Shown: positions 16,582 to 24,703 of the stretch, piece after piece
Numbering within the stretch: the first letter of the stretch is position 1
Layout: each line of letters opens with the position of its first letter
Source: Sphingomonadaceae bacterium
GTDB lineage: Bacteria; Pseudomonadota; Alphaproteobacteria; Sphingomonadales; Sphingomonadaceae
Length of the DNA: 64,000 nt
Reading direction: 5' to 3'
Assembly: GCA_021732525.1 (NCBI GenBank)
Contig: JAKFUU010000003.1
Location: 1-64,000 of the forward strand
Program-made: the position numbers and the translations under genes
The notes under the pieces: generated by a model
The model's database searches: none
Seen by the model: the letters and a program-made list of their open reading frames with translations, nothing else
Told to the model about the DNA's origin: nothing

Positions 16582-17634
16582 ATGAAGTTGAACGAAAAGC
16601 GAGACGCTGCGCTTCCTTTTTTGGGAATAGGAGTTCTTTGCCTGATAGGGTCATTTGTGATGGCAGGCGTGGTTGCGGCGCAAATCCCCCTCATCAGTTG
16701 GTTCGCATCTCTGTTCGGTGGATTGGCAGCGCTGGCAGGACTGTGGATGATCGGGTATTCTATTTGGCAAGCTTTGGCAAACTCCGTCCATGCGGGCCAG
16801 CGGGCCATCGCCTTGCGCGCGTTACCAGACGTATCCCCAGCAATTGCAGCCGCGTCAGAGATATTCGATGGAAGTCGCATTCCTCGCTTATCGAAAGACA
16901 CCCCTGAAATGAGCACGAAGGCATGGGACCATTTTGACAATCAGTCCGCGCTTCAAGGCCATGTGGCCTACCTCAACGAAATTCACGCGAAAGTCATTGG
17001 ATTTCTAAAACCTGCACCAATCCGTTACGCCGCAGATCAGACGCGTGTCGAAAACCAACAACTCGCTCTTTATAGGATGGCGCATCAAGCAGCGGGTGTC
17101 GCCAGAAAAGTCGAAAAGAGTTTTCCCAAGCTTAAAGCTGACCTAGCCGCCGTTCCGCAACCGAAATCGGTCGCGCTGCCGACGCCACCGAAGCTTGAGT
17201 CGCTGAAAAATCTTGACCAGGCGCACAGGAACTTTGCGATGGCCTCGGGCCGAGCGATTGCGCAGGGAGCTACTCAAGGCGGAGTTGCTGGCGCTGTGGT
17301 TGCAGTTGTTGCTTCCGTAGCTATCGGCGTGATCGCCCAGCAAAAGCAAATTCGCGCCATGGAAGAGGCTCACGGGTCTCTCGGTGCATTTATCGGTCGC
17401 GCGGCTGACGATATTGGGCTGCTAGGATTGGCCCATGAAGAGCTTGTAGACACTTCCCGTGAGGTTCACCGACAAAGCACCGAACTTAAAGCGCTGCTCC
17501 TCTGGGCGAGAGAGGCCGATGGTCAGGGTAAATTCAAATCTGGAACGATTTTGACAACTGATGATCGGGCCAAGGTGCTAAATCTCACTACTTACGCAAT
17601 GATTGCGCGAATCGAAGCGGCTAAAGCGACGTAG
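16582..17634 (+). CDS. Membrane protein with internal glycine-rich segment, first gene of a pair
   Basis: The 350-residue protein has two N-terminal membrane segments (FLGIGVLCLIGSFVMAGVVA and WFASLFGGLAALAGLWMIGY). A helical cytoplasmic or periplasmic region follows, then a third hydrophobic, glycine-rich segment near residue 230 (GGVAGAVVAVVASVAIGVIA). It ends in a helical region. Glycine-rich segments of this kind can insert into membranes in toxin-like effectors, but that is only a resemblance. The 17636 gene follows after one base, so the two are co-translated. Neither is recognised. The pair lies directly upstream of the retron and may be a separate defence or envelope module. Confidence 0.65.
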   Translation: MKLNEKRDAALPFLGIGVLCLIGSFVMAGVVAAQIPLISWFASLFGGLAALAGLWMIGYSIWQALANSVHAGQRAIALRALPDVSPAIAAASEIFDGSRIPRLSKDTPEMSTKAWDHFDNQSALQGHVAYLNEIHAKVIGFLKPAPIRYAADQTRVENQQLALYRMAHQAAGVARKVEKSFPKLKADLAAVPQPKSVALPTPPKLESLKNLDQAHRNFAMASGRAIAQGATQGGVAGAVVAVVASVAIGVIAQQKQIRAMEEAHGSLGAFIGRAADDIGLLGLAHEELVDTSREVHRQSTELKALLLWAREADGQGKFKSGTILTTDDRAKVLNLTTYAMIARIEAAKAT

Positions 17635-17635
17635 A

Positions 17636-18043
17636 ATGTCTGAATATCAACTTCCAGCCTATCTCAATCCGCCGCGCAACACCGGTACTACGTCGGTCGG
17701 TGAATTGACCCGTATGGTCGCCTCGACCACCGATATTACTGCTTTGGCCAGCACCGTAGCGGAGGCCTATCGACTCACCGTAAGCCTTGAACGTGACATT
17801 GTTGCCATAAGATCGCACTATGCAGCGCTGGAACAATCTAACAGGCAATTCCACGAAGAAGTATTAGCCGCCCTTCAAGGCCGCTTCACTGAGCGGGCCG
17901 CACAGATCGCTTTCATTAGAGAAGCAGCTACCCAGCTCATCGCGGAAAAGCAGTTCGACATGGCTCATTCCATTATAAGCCAGCTGATGCAACTTTTGCA
18001 GAAGAGTCCTGTCGAAGAGGCGTTTTTAAATCGTCGTCGTTAA
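17636..18043 (+). CDS. Coiled-coil hypothetical protein, second gene of a pair
   Basis: The 135-residue protein starts at ATG 17636, one base after the preceding stop. It begins with a proline-rich MSEYQLPAYLNPPRN and continues as long helices (AEAYRLTVSLERDIVAIRSH, EQSNRQFHEEVLAAL, ERAAQIAFIREAATQLIAEK), suggesting a coiled-coil partner for the membrane protein. No membrane segment is seen. It ends 78 bases before the retron inverted repeat. Function is unknown. Confidence 0.65.
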   Translation: MSEYQLPAYLNPPRNTGTTSVGELTRMVASTTDITALASTVAEAYRLTVSLERDIVAIRSHYAALEQSNRQFHEEVLAALQGRFTERAAQIAFIREAATQLIAEKQFDMAHSIISQLMQLLQKSPVEEAFLNRRR

Positions 18044-18114
18044 AGCGTTGCAAAACCATCGGGTGGGCTGCACCCACATCTCTGGTTGACAGTCACCCCT
18101 GCTATATTATCCTT

Positions 18115-18262
18115 GCCTCAGGCTTACAGGCAGATTTGTTATCGTGGTATCGCGATATAAGATATAACGTCAGGAGGCGTTGCTTCCCGATGACCAATCA
18201 TGCACAATGGTCGATATGACGATTATGCACTGAACGCATAGGAGTGCCTGTAAGCCAATATT
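18115..18262 (+). ncRNA. Retron msr-msd non-coding RNA
   Basis: GGCTTACAGGCA (18121-18132) and its exact complement TGCCTGTAAGCC (18245-18256) form the 12-bp a1/a2 stem that frames retron ncRNAs. Between them lie an AT-rich stem-loop typical of msr (GTTATCG...CGATATAA, about 18138-18159) and a longer msd-like region with nested hairpins: GCGTT/AACGC outside and GACCA/TGGTC around an 11-base loop. The element ends just before the reverse-transcriptase start, the standard retron order. The exact 5' end and branching G are not fixed by eye. Confidence 0.8.
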
Positions 18263-18274
18263 TTGAGGCGTAAT

Positions 18275-20050
18275 GTGACAGTATTACAATCGCTGAAAGA
18301 CGCCCAGAATCTGGAAGGGTTTGCGAGACTACTCGGCTACAAGCCCAGCGCGCTCGCCTATATTCTCTACAAGCTTCCCGACAGCGCGAAATACCATTCC
18401 TTTACCATCCCCAAGGCGTCGGGCGGTGAGCGGCACATTGATGCACCGCTTGAGCCGTTGAAGACCCTGCAACGACGGCTCGCCAAGCTCCTTTATGACT
18501 GCGTTGCTCATATTGAGCATGAAGCCAAGCGTCCCGCGCTGTCTCATGGCTTTCGCCGCAAGCGGTCGATTATCACCAATGCGCGGCAACACCGCAATCG
18601 GCGGTATGTGTTCAATCTCGACCTGGCCGATTTCTTCCCCACCTTCAATTTTGGCAGGGTGCGTGGCTATTTCATCAAGAATGCCGACTTCGCGCTTCCC
18701 GAGAAAGTGGCGACGCTGATTGCCCAGATCGCTTGTCGGGATGGCAAACTGCCCCAAGGCAGCCCCTGTTCTCCGATTATTGCTGACCTTGTTGCACAAA
18801 TTCTTGATGTGCGCATGGCGCGAATGGCGAAGCAAGGTCAGGCGACCTATTCCCGCTATGCTGACGATCTGACGTTCTCGACAAACCGCAAAGAGTTCGC
18901 TGAGGGGCTGGCGTTCCTTGATCCTATCGATCCCGAAAAATGGCAGCCAAGTTTGCCGCTGCTGTCACGCATTGAGCACACTGGGTTTGCGGTCAATCCA
19001 ACGAAGACGCGGATGCAATTTCGTGGCAGCCGTCAGACGGTAACAGGCTTGGTCGTAAATCGGACGGTCAATATCCGTGCCGAGTATTACAAGACAGTGC
19101 GCTCGATGTGCCATTCGCTGTTCATGACGGGACGTTATCACCGTCCAATTCCAAAGCCCCCTGTGCCACCCGAGGGCGGTGACGCAGCAACCGCTGGTCC
19201 AGAACTCACTGATAAATTGGCCCCGCTGGAGGGGATGCTCAACCATATTCACTACGTCAAAAATCTCGCCGACCGTCGTGACGACGCATTGAAGAAGGAA
19301 CAGCCCACCGCCGCACGGCGGCTGTATCGTGATTTCCTGTTCTACAAGTCCTTCGTCGCGCTGAAGCGCCCGCTGTTGATGTGCGAGGGCAAGACCGACA
19401 ACATCTATCTTCGTCACGCCATGCGGCGGCTGACCGATTTTCATCCCGCCCTTGGCCAGATCGAGGAAGGGCAATTCAAGCCCGCTGTCGGATTGTTCCG
19501 CTACACCAACCATTCGCATGATATCTTGCGCCTTGGCGGCGGGTCTGGCGACATCAAGCTGTTCATCCTTCACTATGCGCGGCTTTTGAAGCGGTTCACC
19601 TATTTGCCGCTTGCGCACCCCGTCATCCTGGTTGTCGATAACGACGATGGCGTGAACGGGAAGAAAGGTATCTTTGCCCTCATCAAGCAGAAATTCGGCA
19701 TAACGATCCAATGGGATTCAAACGACGATTTTTACCATCTCGTCAGCAACCTCTATCTCGTCAAAACCCCTTCAAGGGGAAAGACCCACAAGTCCTGCAT
19801 CGAAGACCTGTTCGACAAAGCGACGCTCGACGAAAAGCTGGGTGACAAGAGCTTCAACAAAAGCAACACGACCAGCACAGACACCGAGTACGGTAAGTAT
19901 TTTTTTGCGGAGAAGGTCGTGCAGGTGAAAGCCAACAGCATCGACTTTTCAGGTTTCAAGCCGCTTTTGAACCGAATTGTAGCGGTGATGCACCATTATA
20001 CACCACCACTTCCAGCAGCAGGGCTGTCATCGAACGACGCAAAAAAATAA
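18275..20050 (+). CDS. Retron reverse transcriptase fused to TOPRIM nuclease domain
   Basis: Translation probably starts at GTG 18275 behind GAGG; a TTG at 18263 is in frame. The first 290 residues are a retron RT: NLDLADFF, LPQGSPCSP, the catalytic YADD, NPTKTRM and the VTG signature (TVTGLVVN). The C-terminal half carries a TOPRIM domain with LLMCEGKTDN (Glu of the EG motif) and VILVVDNDDG (the DxD metal site). This domain order and the length of about 591 residues match the RT-TOPRIM retrons of type I-C, such as Ec67/Eco2. The RT makes msDNA from the upstream ncRNA; the TOPRIM part is the likely toxic effector triggered by phage. The gene is convergent with the SPARTA operon, 36 bases away. 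Confidence 0.92.
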   Translation: MTVLQSLKDAQNLEGFARLLGYKPSALAYILYKLPDSAKYHSFTIPKASGGERHIDAPLEPLKTLQRRLAKLLYDCVAHIEHEAKRPALSHGFRRKRSIITNARQHRNRRYVFNLDLADFFPTFNFGRVRGYFIKNADFALPEKVATLIAQIACRDGKLPQGSPCSPIIADLVAQILDVRMARMAKQGQATYSRYADDLTFSTNRKEFAEGLAFLDPIDPEKWQPSLPLLSRIEHTGFAVNPTKTRMQFRGSRQTVTGLVVNRTVNIRAEYYKTVRSMCHSLFMTGRYHRPIPKPPVPPEGGDAATAGPELTDKLAPLEGMLNHIHYVKNLADRRDDALKKEQPTAARRLYRDFLFYKSFVALKRPLLMCEGKTDNIYLRHAMRRLTDFHPALGQIEEGQFKPAVGLFRYTNHSHDILRLGGGSGDIKLFILHYARLLKRFTYLPLAHPVILVVDNDDGVNGKKGIFALIKQKFGITIQWDSNDDFYHLVSNLYLVKTPSRGKTHKSCIEDLFDKATLDEKLGDKSFNKSNTTSTDTEYGKYFFAEKVVQVKANSIDFSGFKPLLNRIVAVMHHYTPPLPAAGLSSNDAKK

Positions 20051-20086
20051 TGGTAACGGACGCGCTTCAGCTCCGGTGGCTCGATG

Positions 20087-21604
20087 TCAAATATAATGCC
20101 TGAAAGGCAAAGGTGGTAAATCCTGAACCGGCGCAGCGGTCAGAATCTCGCCCACCGCATCTGCGAATTTCAGGGTTACGGGCAAGCCGTCAGCGAACAC
20201 GCAAGCATTGAAGTTCACCTTGGTGAGTCCGAGAATATCGGTCATCACTTGTTTCAAGTCCGCCGTTCCCCGCGTAACTTCGATGCTCAGTGGGTTGGGT
20301 GTTTCCCAGCCAGGGTATGTGTCGAGGCGTGGTGTGAAGCCCTTGGTCCAAAGATAACCTCGCCGATCCGTGACCATCATGGCCGTGCCGCGCAGCACGG
20401 GTTTCTTCCCATAACGGTATAGTTTCAAATCACCTGTTGACCGAATTCTGACACCGACCAAATTGGTTGTTTCGGGGACCACCGAACAAAATCCGGCCCA
20501 TTCGTCGTTGTCGAACCGAGTCTTCCCATGGATGAACAACTCAGATGGCGGCTTTCCATGCATATCGGAATAGGCATCGACAACCAGCTTCATCAATTCC
20601 GCTGCCTTTTCACGCGACAAGTGGAATTGTTCCCCGACCTTTGAATACCATGGGCCAACGGCACCGCGAAAAACCACGCCGTCTCCGCTGTCCAAGAACA
20701 TCTGGGCACCGCAACAGGCGTTGCCCGTTTCGGGTGCCGTTTCATCCTTTTTGAAGACCAAGCCAACATAACACACGCTAGGGCGAACGGATGCCAATCG
20801 CCATGGTTTTCCGCTCGCTTTGAAAAACGCGGTTGTGCAGAGGTTCCATGCAACCGTAGCAGGATCTTGGGGCGTTCTGATTTGGCGGCCATCCACAACG
20901 AAGCGTTCGGGCGTAAGCGTTGTCTCGCGCACGATCTGGAGCACCGCCTGTTTGTCGAGCAACCGCGCTTTCAGTTGGTGGTGAAAATTCAAATCGAATC
21001 GATAGAGATCGGCGGCTACCCGTTCCTCTTCGAAAAGGCTGCCGGTCTGCATAATTTTGCGTGCAGTCTTGCGATTGAACAAAGAGCTTGAAAGGCCGCG
21101 TTGTTCCTTCGGTACCGAGGATTTTGGTCGACCATACTGGTGAATTTCCTCTGGTATGACGACGAACCATAGCGCCGGAGGAGCTTCGCTTTGTCGAAGG
21201 GTGCGCTTTATCGGCTCTTCATAGAGTGAAACTGCCTTGTAGATCGCTTCGTGACGATTTTCGATCCGAATGACCTTGGCCAATTCATTCGCATTGACAG
21301 TCAGCTCCACAAGAGCCGCTTCGGGCCATTTCGTGCCAAAGGCCGCTTGAAAACCTGGCCAACTGGCGTGGTGGGCCGCCTTGTCGTTCGCAGACGGAAT
21401 ATGCCCCCTGATGCGCTTTGCCCATTCGTGAAAACAGGCAATTCCTTCAGGAGTGCCTACGATGCCAATCCTCATTTCAGCTGGGTTGGCATTATCCGCG
21501 AGCGGGCCGAACAGGAACAGTCCGTCCTTTGGGTGTTCCATCTGCTGACCAAAGCCAAAACCAAGCAACGGCTCGGGGAGTTGGGTAAGGATGCGATTGC
21601 TCAT
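20087..21604 (-). CDS. Short prokaryotic Argonaute (MID-PIWI), SPARTA system
   Basis: The 505-residue protein has the size and motifs of short Argonautes: a MID half and a PIWI half with WNLCTTAFFKASGKPWRL, CYVGLVFKK and ELFIHGKTRFDNDEW. PAZ and N domains are absent, and the aspartate tetrad of slicing Argonautes is not evident, so it is expected to bind guide and target without cutting. Its ATG overlaps the stop of the TIR-APAZ gene (ATGA). In known SPARTA systems the pair binds RNA guides, senses invading plasmid or phage DNA and depletes NAD+. The family is confident from the combination of both genes. Confidence 0.92.
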   Translation of the reverse strand: MSNRILTQLPEPLLGFGFGQQMEHPKDGLFLFGPLADNANPAEMRIGIVGTPEGIACFHEWAKRIRGHIPSANDKAAHHASWPGFQAAFGTKWPEAALVELTVNANELAKVIRIENRHEAIYKAVSLYEEPIKRTLRQSEAPPALWFVVIPEEIHQYGRPKSSVPKEQRGLSSSLFNRKTARKIMQTGSLFEEERVAADLYRFDLNFHHQLKARLLDKQAVLQIVRETTLTPERFVVDGRQIRTPQDPATVAWNLCTTAFFKASGKPWRLASVRPSVCYVGLVFKKDETAPETGNACCGAQMFLDSGDGVVFRGAVGPWYSKVGEQFHLSREKAAELMKLVVDAYSDMHGKPPSELFIHGKTRFDNDEWAGFCSVVPETTNLVGVRIRSTGDLKLYRYGKKPVLRGTAMMVTDRRGYLWTKGFTPRLDTYPGWETPNPLSIEVTRGTADLKQVMTDILGLTKVNFNACVFADGLPVTLKFADAVGEILTAAPVQDLPPLPFRHYI

Positions 21605-23097
21605 GCCAGCTCCTCATCGTCATATTCATGGGCAGGAACTGTGTCCTCCCCATCATCGAGCGCGTCGGCCTCTGTTTCATCATCGGCGGACGCATCGTCG
21701 TCAGCGATTGCTAGAGAATCTCCTACAATCGATACGTTTGACTCAAAGCTCAGTAACCGCCCGTCAACCCTTGCTACCTGGTCGCCTCCCAACGGCAGCA
21801 AGAGTTCCTCTTGTCCTTCTGCCAAGAAGTTCACGAATGCCAACAGCAGACCGTGCCAACGATCATTCCACCAATTTTTGCAAAAACTGCGGCGCAATGA
21901 CGCTGCTCGCGCTTTGCTATCGAGGGGTGAATTGCCGTCCGTGGTAAACACGACTTGCGGACGCAGAACGAAATGTGGATCGTCGCCTAGGTTGGCATAG
22001 GCTGTCACTGCGAAGTGCCAGTAAACCTGACGCTTTTCGCTTCGACCTACCAGCCGCTTCCAACGTGACTTACCCGCTGCATCGACATAAGTGGACTTAT
22101 TGCCGTCCATCAAGCCGAGTGGAACAAACCATCCGGTGCTGTTGGAAAACTCATACGGTAGCAAGCCCCGTGAGCGCGCAAAATTCTCCCATGCTTGACG
22201 CAGCAAATTGGTCACCATGTTTGAGGCATCGCCACGCCTCACCTCTGGGCCTGGCACGGTTTGGCGTTCGCCAACTAGGAACTTCGGCAGATCGAACTCA
22301 TAGGCGTGCTCGACACTCATGGATGGCGCATCGTCGAGCACGATGCTCGCGGCATTTGCAAAGGTAAGCCCCAATCTATCTCGGGGAACAATGGGCGTCG
22401 AAAAGGACGATAGCGCTTTCGCAACCGCCTTCGAGTCGGAACCAAATCGGCAAAAATTGATGTGTTGCGGCAGCTCAATGATTCGTAGCCAATTGCTTGA
22501 AAGCTGCTCGGCAGTCTCAACAGTTGCGCCGCTTTGGCGCATACGGAAACCGCGCCACTGATCAAACGCGCTGGTTTGCGCTGAATTTTCCTTTGGGACC
22601 CCAGCCTTAACCAGAGCCTCTTGCACGCGAGCAAGCCCATCAGCCCAGTTTGCCGCGAAGTCGATTGCATTCAACCTGATAAGCTGTTCGGGAAAGTCAC
22701 CGAATGGCAGATCATCAAGGCGGACGGGTACAACAAATGATGGCTTCGCTAGCTTGCGGCCTGTGCCTACGGCCATTGCTATTTCATCGAGAACGCCATC
22801 CTTCCGATATGACGAACGCGATAACACCGTGATGACGGTGGCTGCTTCGTCTTTAATCGCAACGCCAATGTCCCGCCAAAACGTTTCACCACCTACCAAT
22901 TGGAAGATATCGGCCCAAACGTCATATCCCGCAGCACTTAAACGTGTTCCAAGCCATGAAACGAACTCATTATCTTCTGGATTGGCATGGCTGATGAACA
23001 CCAATTTCCGTTCAGCTTGAACATCGTCCACTGTCGCAGTGCCAGACTGAACGTCATCGCTTTTCAAGAAGATCACTCCCGATGTGAGGTTTTGCAA
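21601..23097 (-). CDS. TIR-APAZ NADase subunit of SPARTA system
   Basis: The 498-residue protein has a TIR domain at about residues 30-165 (KLVFISHANPEDNEFVSWL, GYDVWADIFQL, VITVLSRSSYRKDGVLDEIA), where Glu105 in VLDEIAMA is the candidate catalytic residue. The rest is the APAZ region that stands in for the N and PAZ parts of long Argonautes. It is followed with a 4-base overlap by the short Argonaute gene, the standard SPARTA order. When the complex meets target DNA it oligomerises, and the TIR domains cleave NAD(P)+, killing or arresting the cell. The C-terminus is unusually acidic (ADDDASADDETEADALDDGE). Confidence 0.93.
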   Translation of the reverse strand: MQNLTSGVIFLKSDDVQSGTATVDDVQAERKLVFISHANPEDNEFVSWLGTRLSAAGYDVWADIFQLVGGETFWRDIGVAIKDEAATVITVLSRSSYRKDGVLDEIAMAVGTGRKLAKPSFVVPVRLDDLPFGDFPEQLIRLNAIDFAANWADGLARVQEALVKAGVPKENSAQTSAFDQWRGFRMRQSGATVETAEQLSSNWLRIIELPQHINFCRFGSDSKAVAKALSSFSTPIVPRDRLGLTFANAASIVLDDAPSMSVEHAYEFDLPKFLVGERQTVPGPEVRRGDASNMVTNLLRQAWENFARSRGLLPYEFSNSTGWFVPLGLMDGNKSTYVDAAGKSRWKRLVGRSEKRQVYWHFAVTAYANLGDDPHFVLRPQVVFTTDGNSPLDSKARAASLRRSFCKNWWNDRWHGLLLAFVNFLAEGQEELLLPLGGDQVARVDGRLLSFESNVSIVGDSLAIADDDASADDETEADALDDGEDTVPAHEYDDEELA

Positions 23098-23370
23098 AAC
23101 ATAGCGTTAGCATAGCTGATGGGAAATCGGGAATCGAAAATAAGAACAAATCAAGAATTTGCGTTGCCTTCGGTCCGCGCCCTATGCGCTGGCGCGCACC
23201 GAGCCTGTAGTCTCGGCCATTCGGTAACGGTCCCTAACGCATAAGGCTGGGGCGCTGCCCCTAGCGCGCTGCGAAGCGTCTTCCGCCCAGCTTCCTTCAT
23301 TACATTTCGTGCAGCCGGTTCCCCGCGAAGCCGCTCACTCCGCTTGCCCCCCGCTGTTCGCCACGAGGCA

Positions 23371-23395
23371 GGGTTTCAGACGCGACCTGAAACCC
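23371..23395 (+). promoter_or_regulatory. Perfect hairpin in the ardA leader
   Basis: GGGTTTCAG (23371-23379) and CTGAAACCC (23387-23395) form a 9-bp stem with a 7-base loop, 20 bases before the ardA ATG. It lacks a U-run, so it is not a plain terminator. It may be an operator or a structured leader. The rest of the 320-base gap from 23098 holds several shorter GC-rich self-complementary stretches but no gene I can support. Confidence 0.5.
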
Positions 23396-23415
23396 AAACC
23401 CAATGGAGAAAAGTC

Positions 23416-23949
23416 ATGGGAAACAGCCTCAAAACCAAGTTCAAGCCCCGCATCTTTGTGGCCTGTCTTGCAGCCTACAACAACGGCTATTTGCATGGCG
23501 CGTGGATAGACGCTGCGCAGGAGCCGTGGAGCATCTATGACGATGTGAAGGCCATGCTGGCAGCATCCCCCATCGGAGGGGCCGAGGAGTGGGCTATTCA
23601 TGATTATGAGGATTTCGGCGGTGTCCGCATTGAAGAGTATACTGGCTTCGAGCGCGTCAGTGCGCTTGCCAGTTTCATTGTTGAGCATTGCGAAGTGGGC
23701 GCGGCTTTGCTGGACTATTACAGTGGCGACCTTGAGGAGGCCGAGAAAGCCATCACCGACCGCTATATGGGCGAGCACAGCAGCCTTGCTGACTATGTGC
23801 AGGAGTTGACCGAGGAAACCACCTCCATTCCCCAGCCGCTGCGCTACTACATCAACTATCAGGCCATGGCGCGTGACGCTGAATTGAACGGCGAACTGTT
23901 TGGCATCAGCACCGCCCATGACGTGGTGCATGTGTTTGCGGGGTGCTGA
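23416..23949 (+). CDS. ardA: ArdA-family antirestriction protein
   Basis: The 177-residue product starts at ATG 23416 (GGAGAAAAG upstream) and has the ArdA pattern: PRIFVACLAAYNNGYLHGAW at the N-terminus, GAEEWAIHDYEDFGG in the centre, and LRYYINYQAMARDAELNGEL near the C-terminus, with a strong negative charge. ArdA mimics B-form DNA and blocks type I restriction enzymes, protecting incoming mobile DNA. It is followed after one base by a small gene of unknown function. Position near the island border is common for conjugative elements. Confidence 0.92.
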   Translation: MGNSLKTKFKPRIFVACLAAYNNGYLHGAWIDAAQEPWSIYDDVKAMLAASPIGGAEEWAIHDYEDFGGVRIEEYTGFERVSALASFIVEHCEVGAALLDYYSGDLEEAEKAITDRYMGEHSSLADYVQELTEETTSIPQPLRYYINYQAMARDAELNGELFGISTAHDVVHVFAGC

Positions 23950-23950
23950 T

Positions 23951-24241
23951 ATGGACTACCCCTCAGAGACCTATCGTTTCCAATGGCAGGGCATTACCAT
24001 CGAGGCGACCTATACGCCGCGCATGTTCAACGCCATCGCCCATCTGCAAATCCGCAGCATCGCACCAGACCGCGCGCCCTTGCCAATCAGCCCCGAAGGC
24101 TGGCGTTCCTACTACCATCCCATCGGCACCATCGAAGCGCATGGCGGCGATGTGGTAGCGCAGGTGACGGCATGGCTGGACGAGGAAGCGACCAAGCCCG
24201 CATGGCAGGCGCAAAGCAGCAGGCAGGGCGAATTGTTCTGA
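23951..24241 (+). CDS. Small hypothetical protein downstream of ardA
   Basis: The 96-residue product starts at ATG 23951 just after the ardA stop, so the two form one transcript. It begins MDYPSETYRFQWQGITIEATY and has a beta-rich first half (IAHLQIRS, SYYHPIGTIEAHGG) and a short helical end (WLDEEATKPAWQ). No signal or membrane segment is seen. Comparable small genes often accompany antirestriction genes on plasmids, but I recognise no named family. It is the last island gene before the tRNA. Confidence 0.65.
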   Translation: MDYPSETYRFQWQGITIEATYTPRMFNAIAHLQIRSIAPDRAPLPISPEGWRSYYHPIGTIEAHGGDVVAQVTAWLDEEATKPAWQAQSSRQGELF

Positions 24242-24383
24242 CGGGAGCGACACGGGATTGTGCGGGTTTCACGCCACCGCGAAACGCAGGCTAATCCCCA
24301 AATTATTCTACACAATTCCTACACAGGCCAAAACAAGCATTTTTTCTTGTTATATTTCAAATCTTTGTTGGAATCCAAAGATT

Positions 24384-24458
24384 TGGAGCGGGCGAAGGGA
24401 TTCGAACCCTCGACCCCAACCTTGGCAAGGTTGTGCTCTACCCCTGAGCTACGCCCGC
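24384..24458 (-). tRNA. tRNA-Gly (GCC), island integration site
   Basis: On the minus strand the gene runs GCGGGCG (acceptor) with D-arm TAGCTCAGGGGTAGAGC, anticodon arm CAACCTTGCCAAGGTTG (anticodon GCC), T-arm GAGGGTTCGAATCCCTT, then CGCCCGC, discriminator T and an encoded CCA. All stems pair. Its 3' end faces the mobile segment on the left, and core genes lie on the right, as expected when an element integrates into a tRNA 3' end. A 10-bp inverted repeat (24358-24367 and 24376-24385) abuts and overlaps the CCA end. The second attachment-site copy would lie left of the window. Confidence 0.95.
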
Positions 24459-24703
24459 TCTGGCGGTCAGGTTTCGGTTGATTCCTGACAGGTGAGGCGC
24501 GCGGTTAGCATGGGTTGTAGGGAGCGGCAAGCGCAAATTGCAATCGGGTCCGGCATTACCGCCAACGCCCGGCCACGCAGCCGGTGATATTTGACAGAGA
24601 CGTAATTTTTACCGGGGGTGATGAAAATCCGCTAACGACTTGATGATTGTCTGACGCTATAAAACGCAATGATTCCTTATTATAATTGGGCAGGAGAGTA
24701 ATT

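Noticed and set aside
24258-24488. Plus-strand frames encoding ...ERAKGFEPSTPTLARL... across the tRNA
   Set aside because: This is the antisense of the tRNA-Gly gene; the GFEPSTPTLARLCSTPELRPL peptide is a well-known spurious product of tRNA regions.
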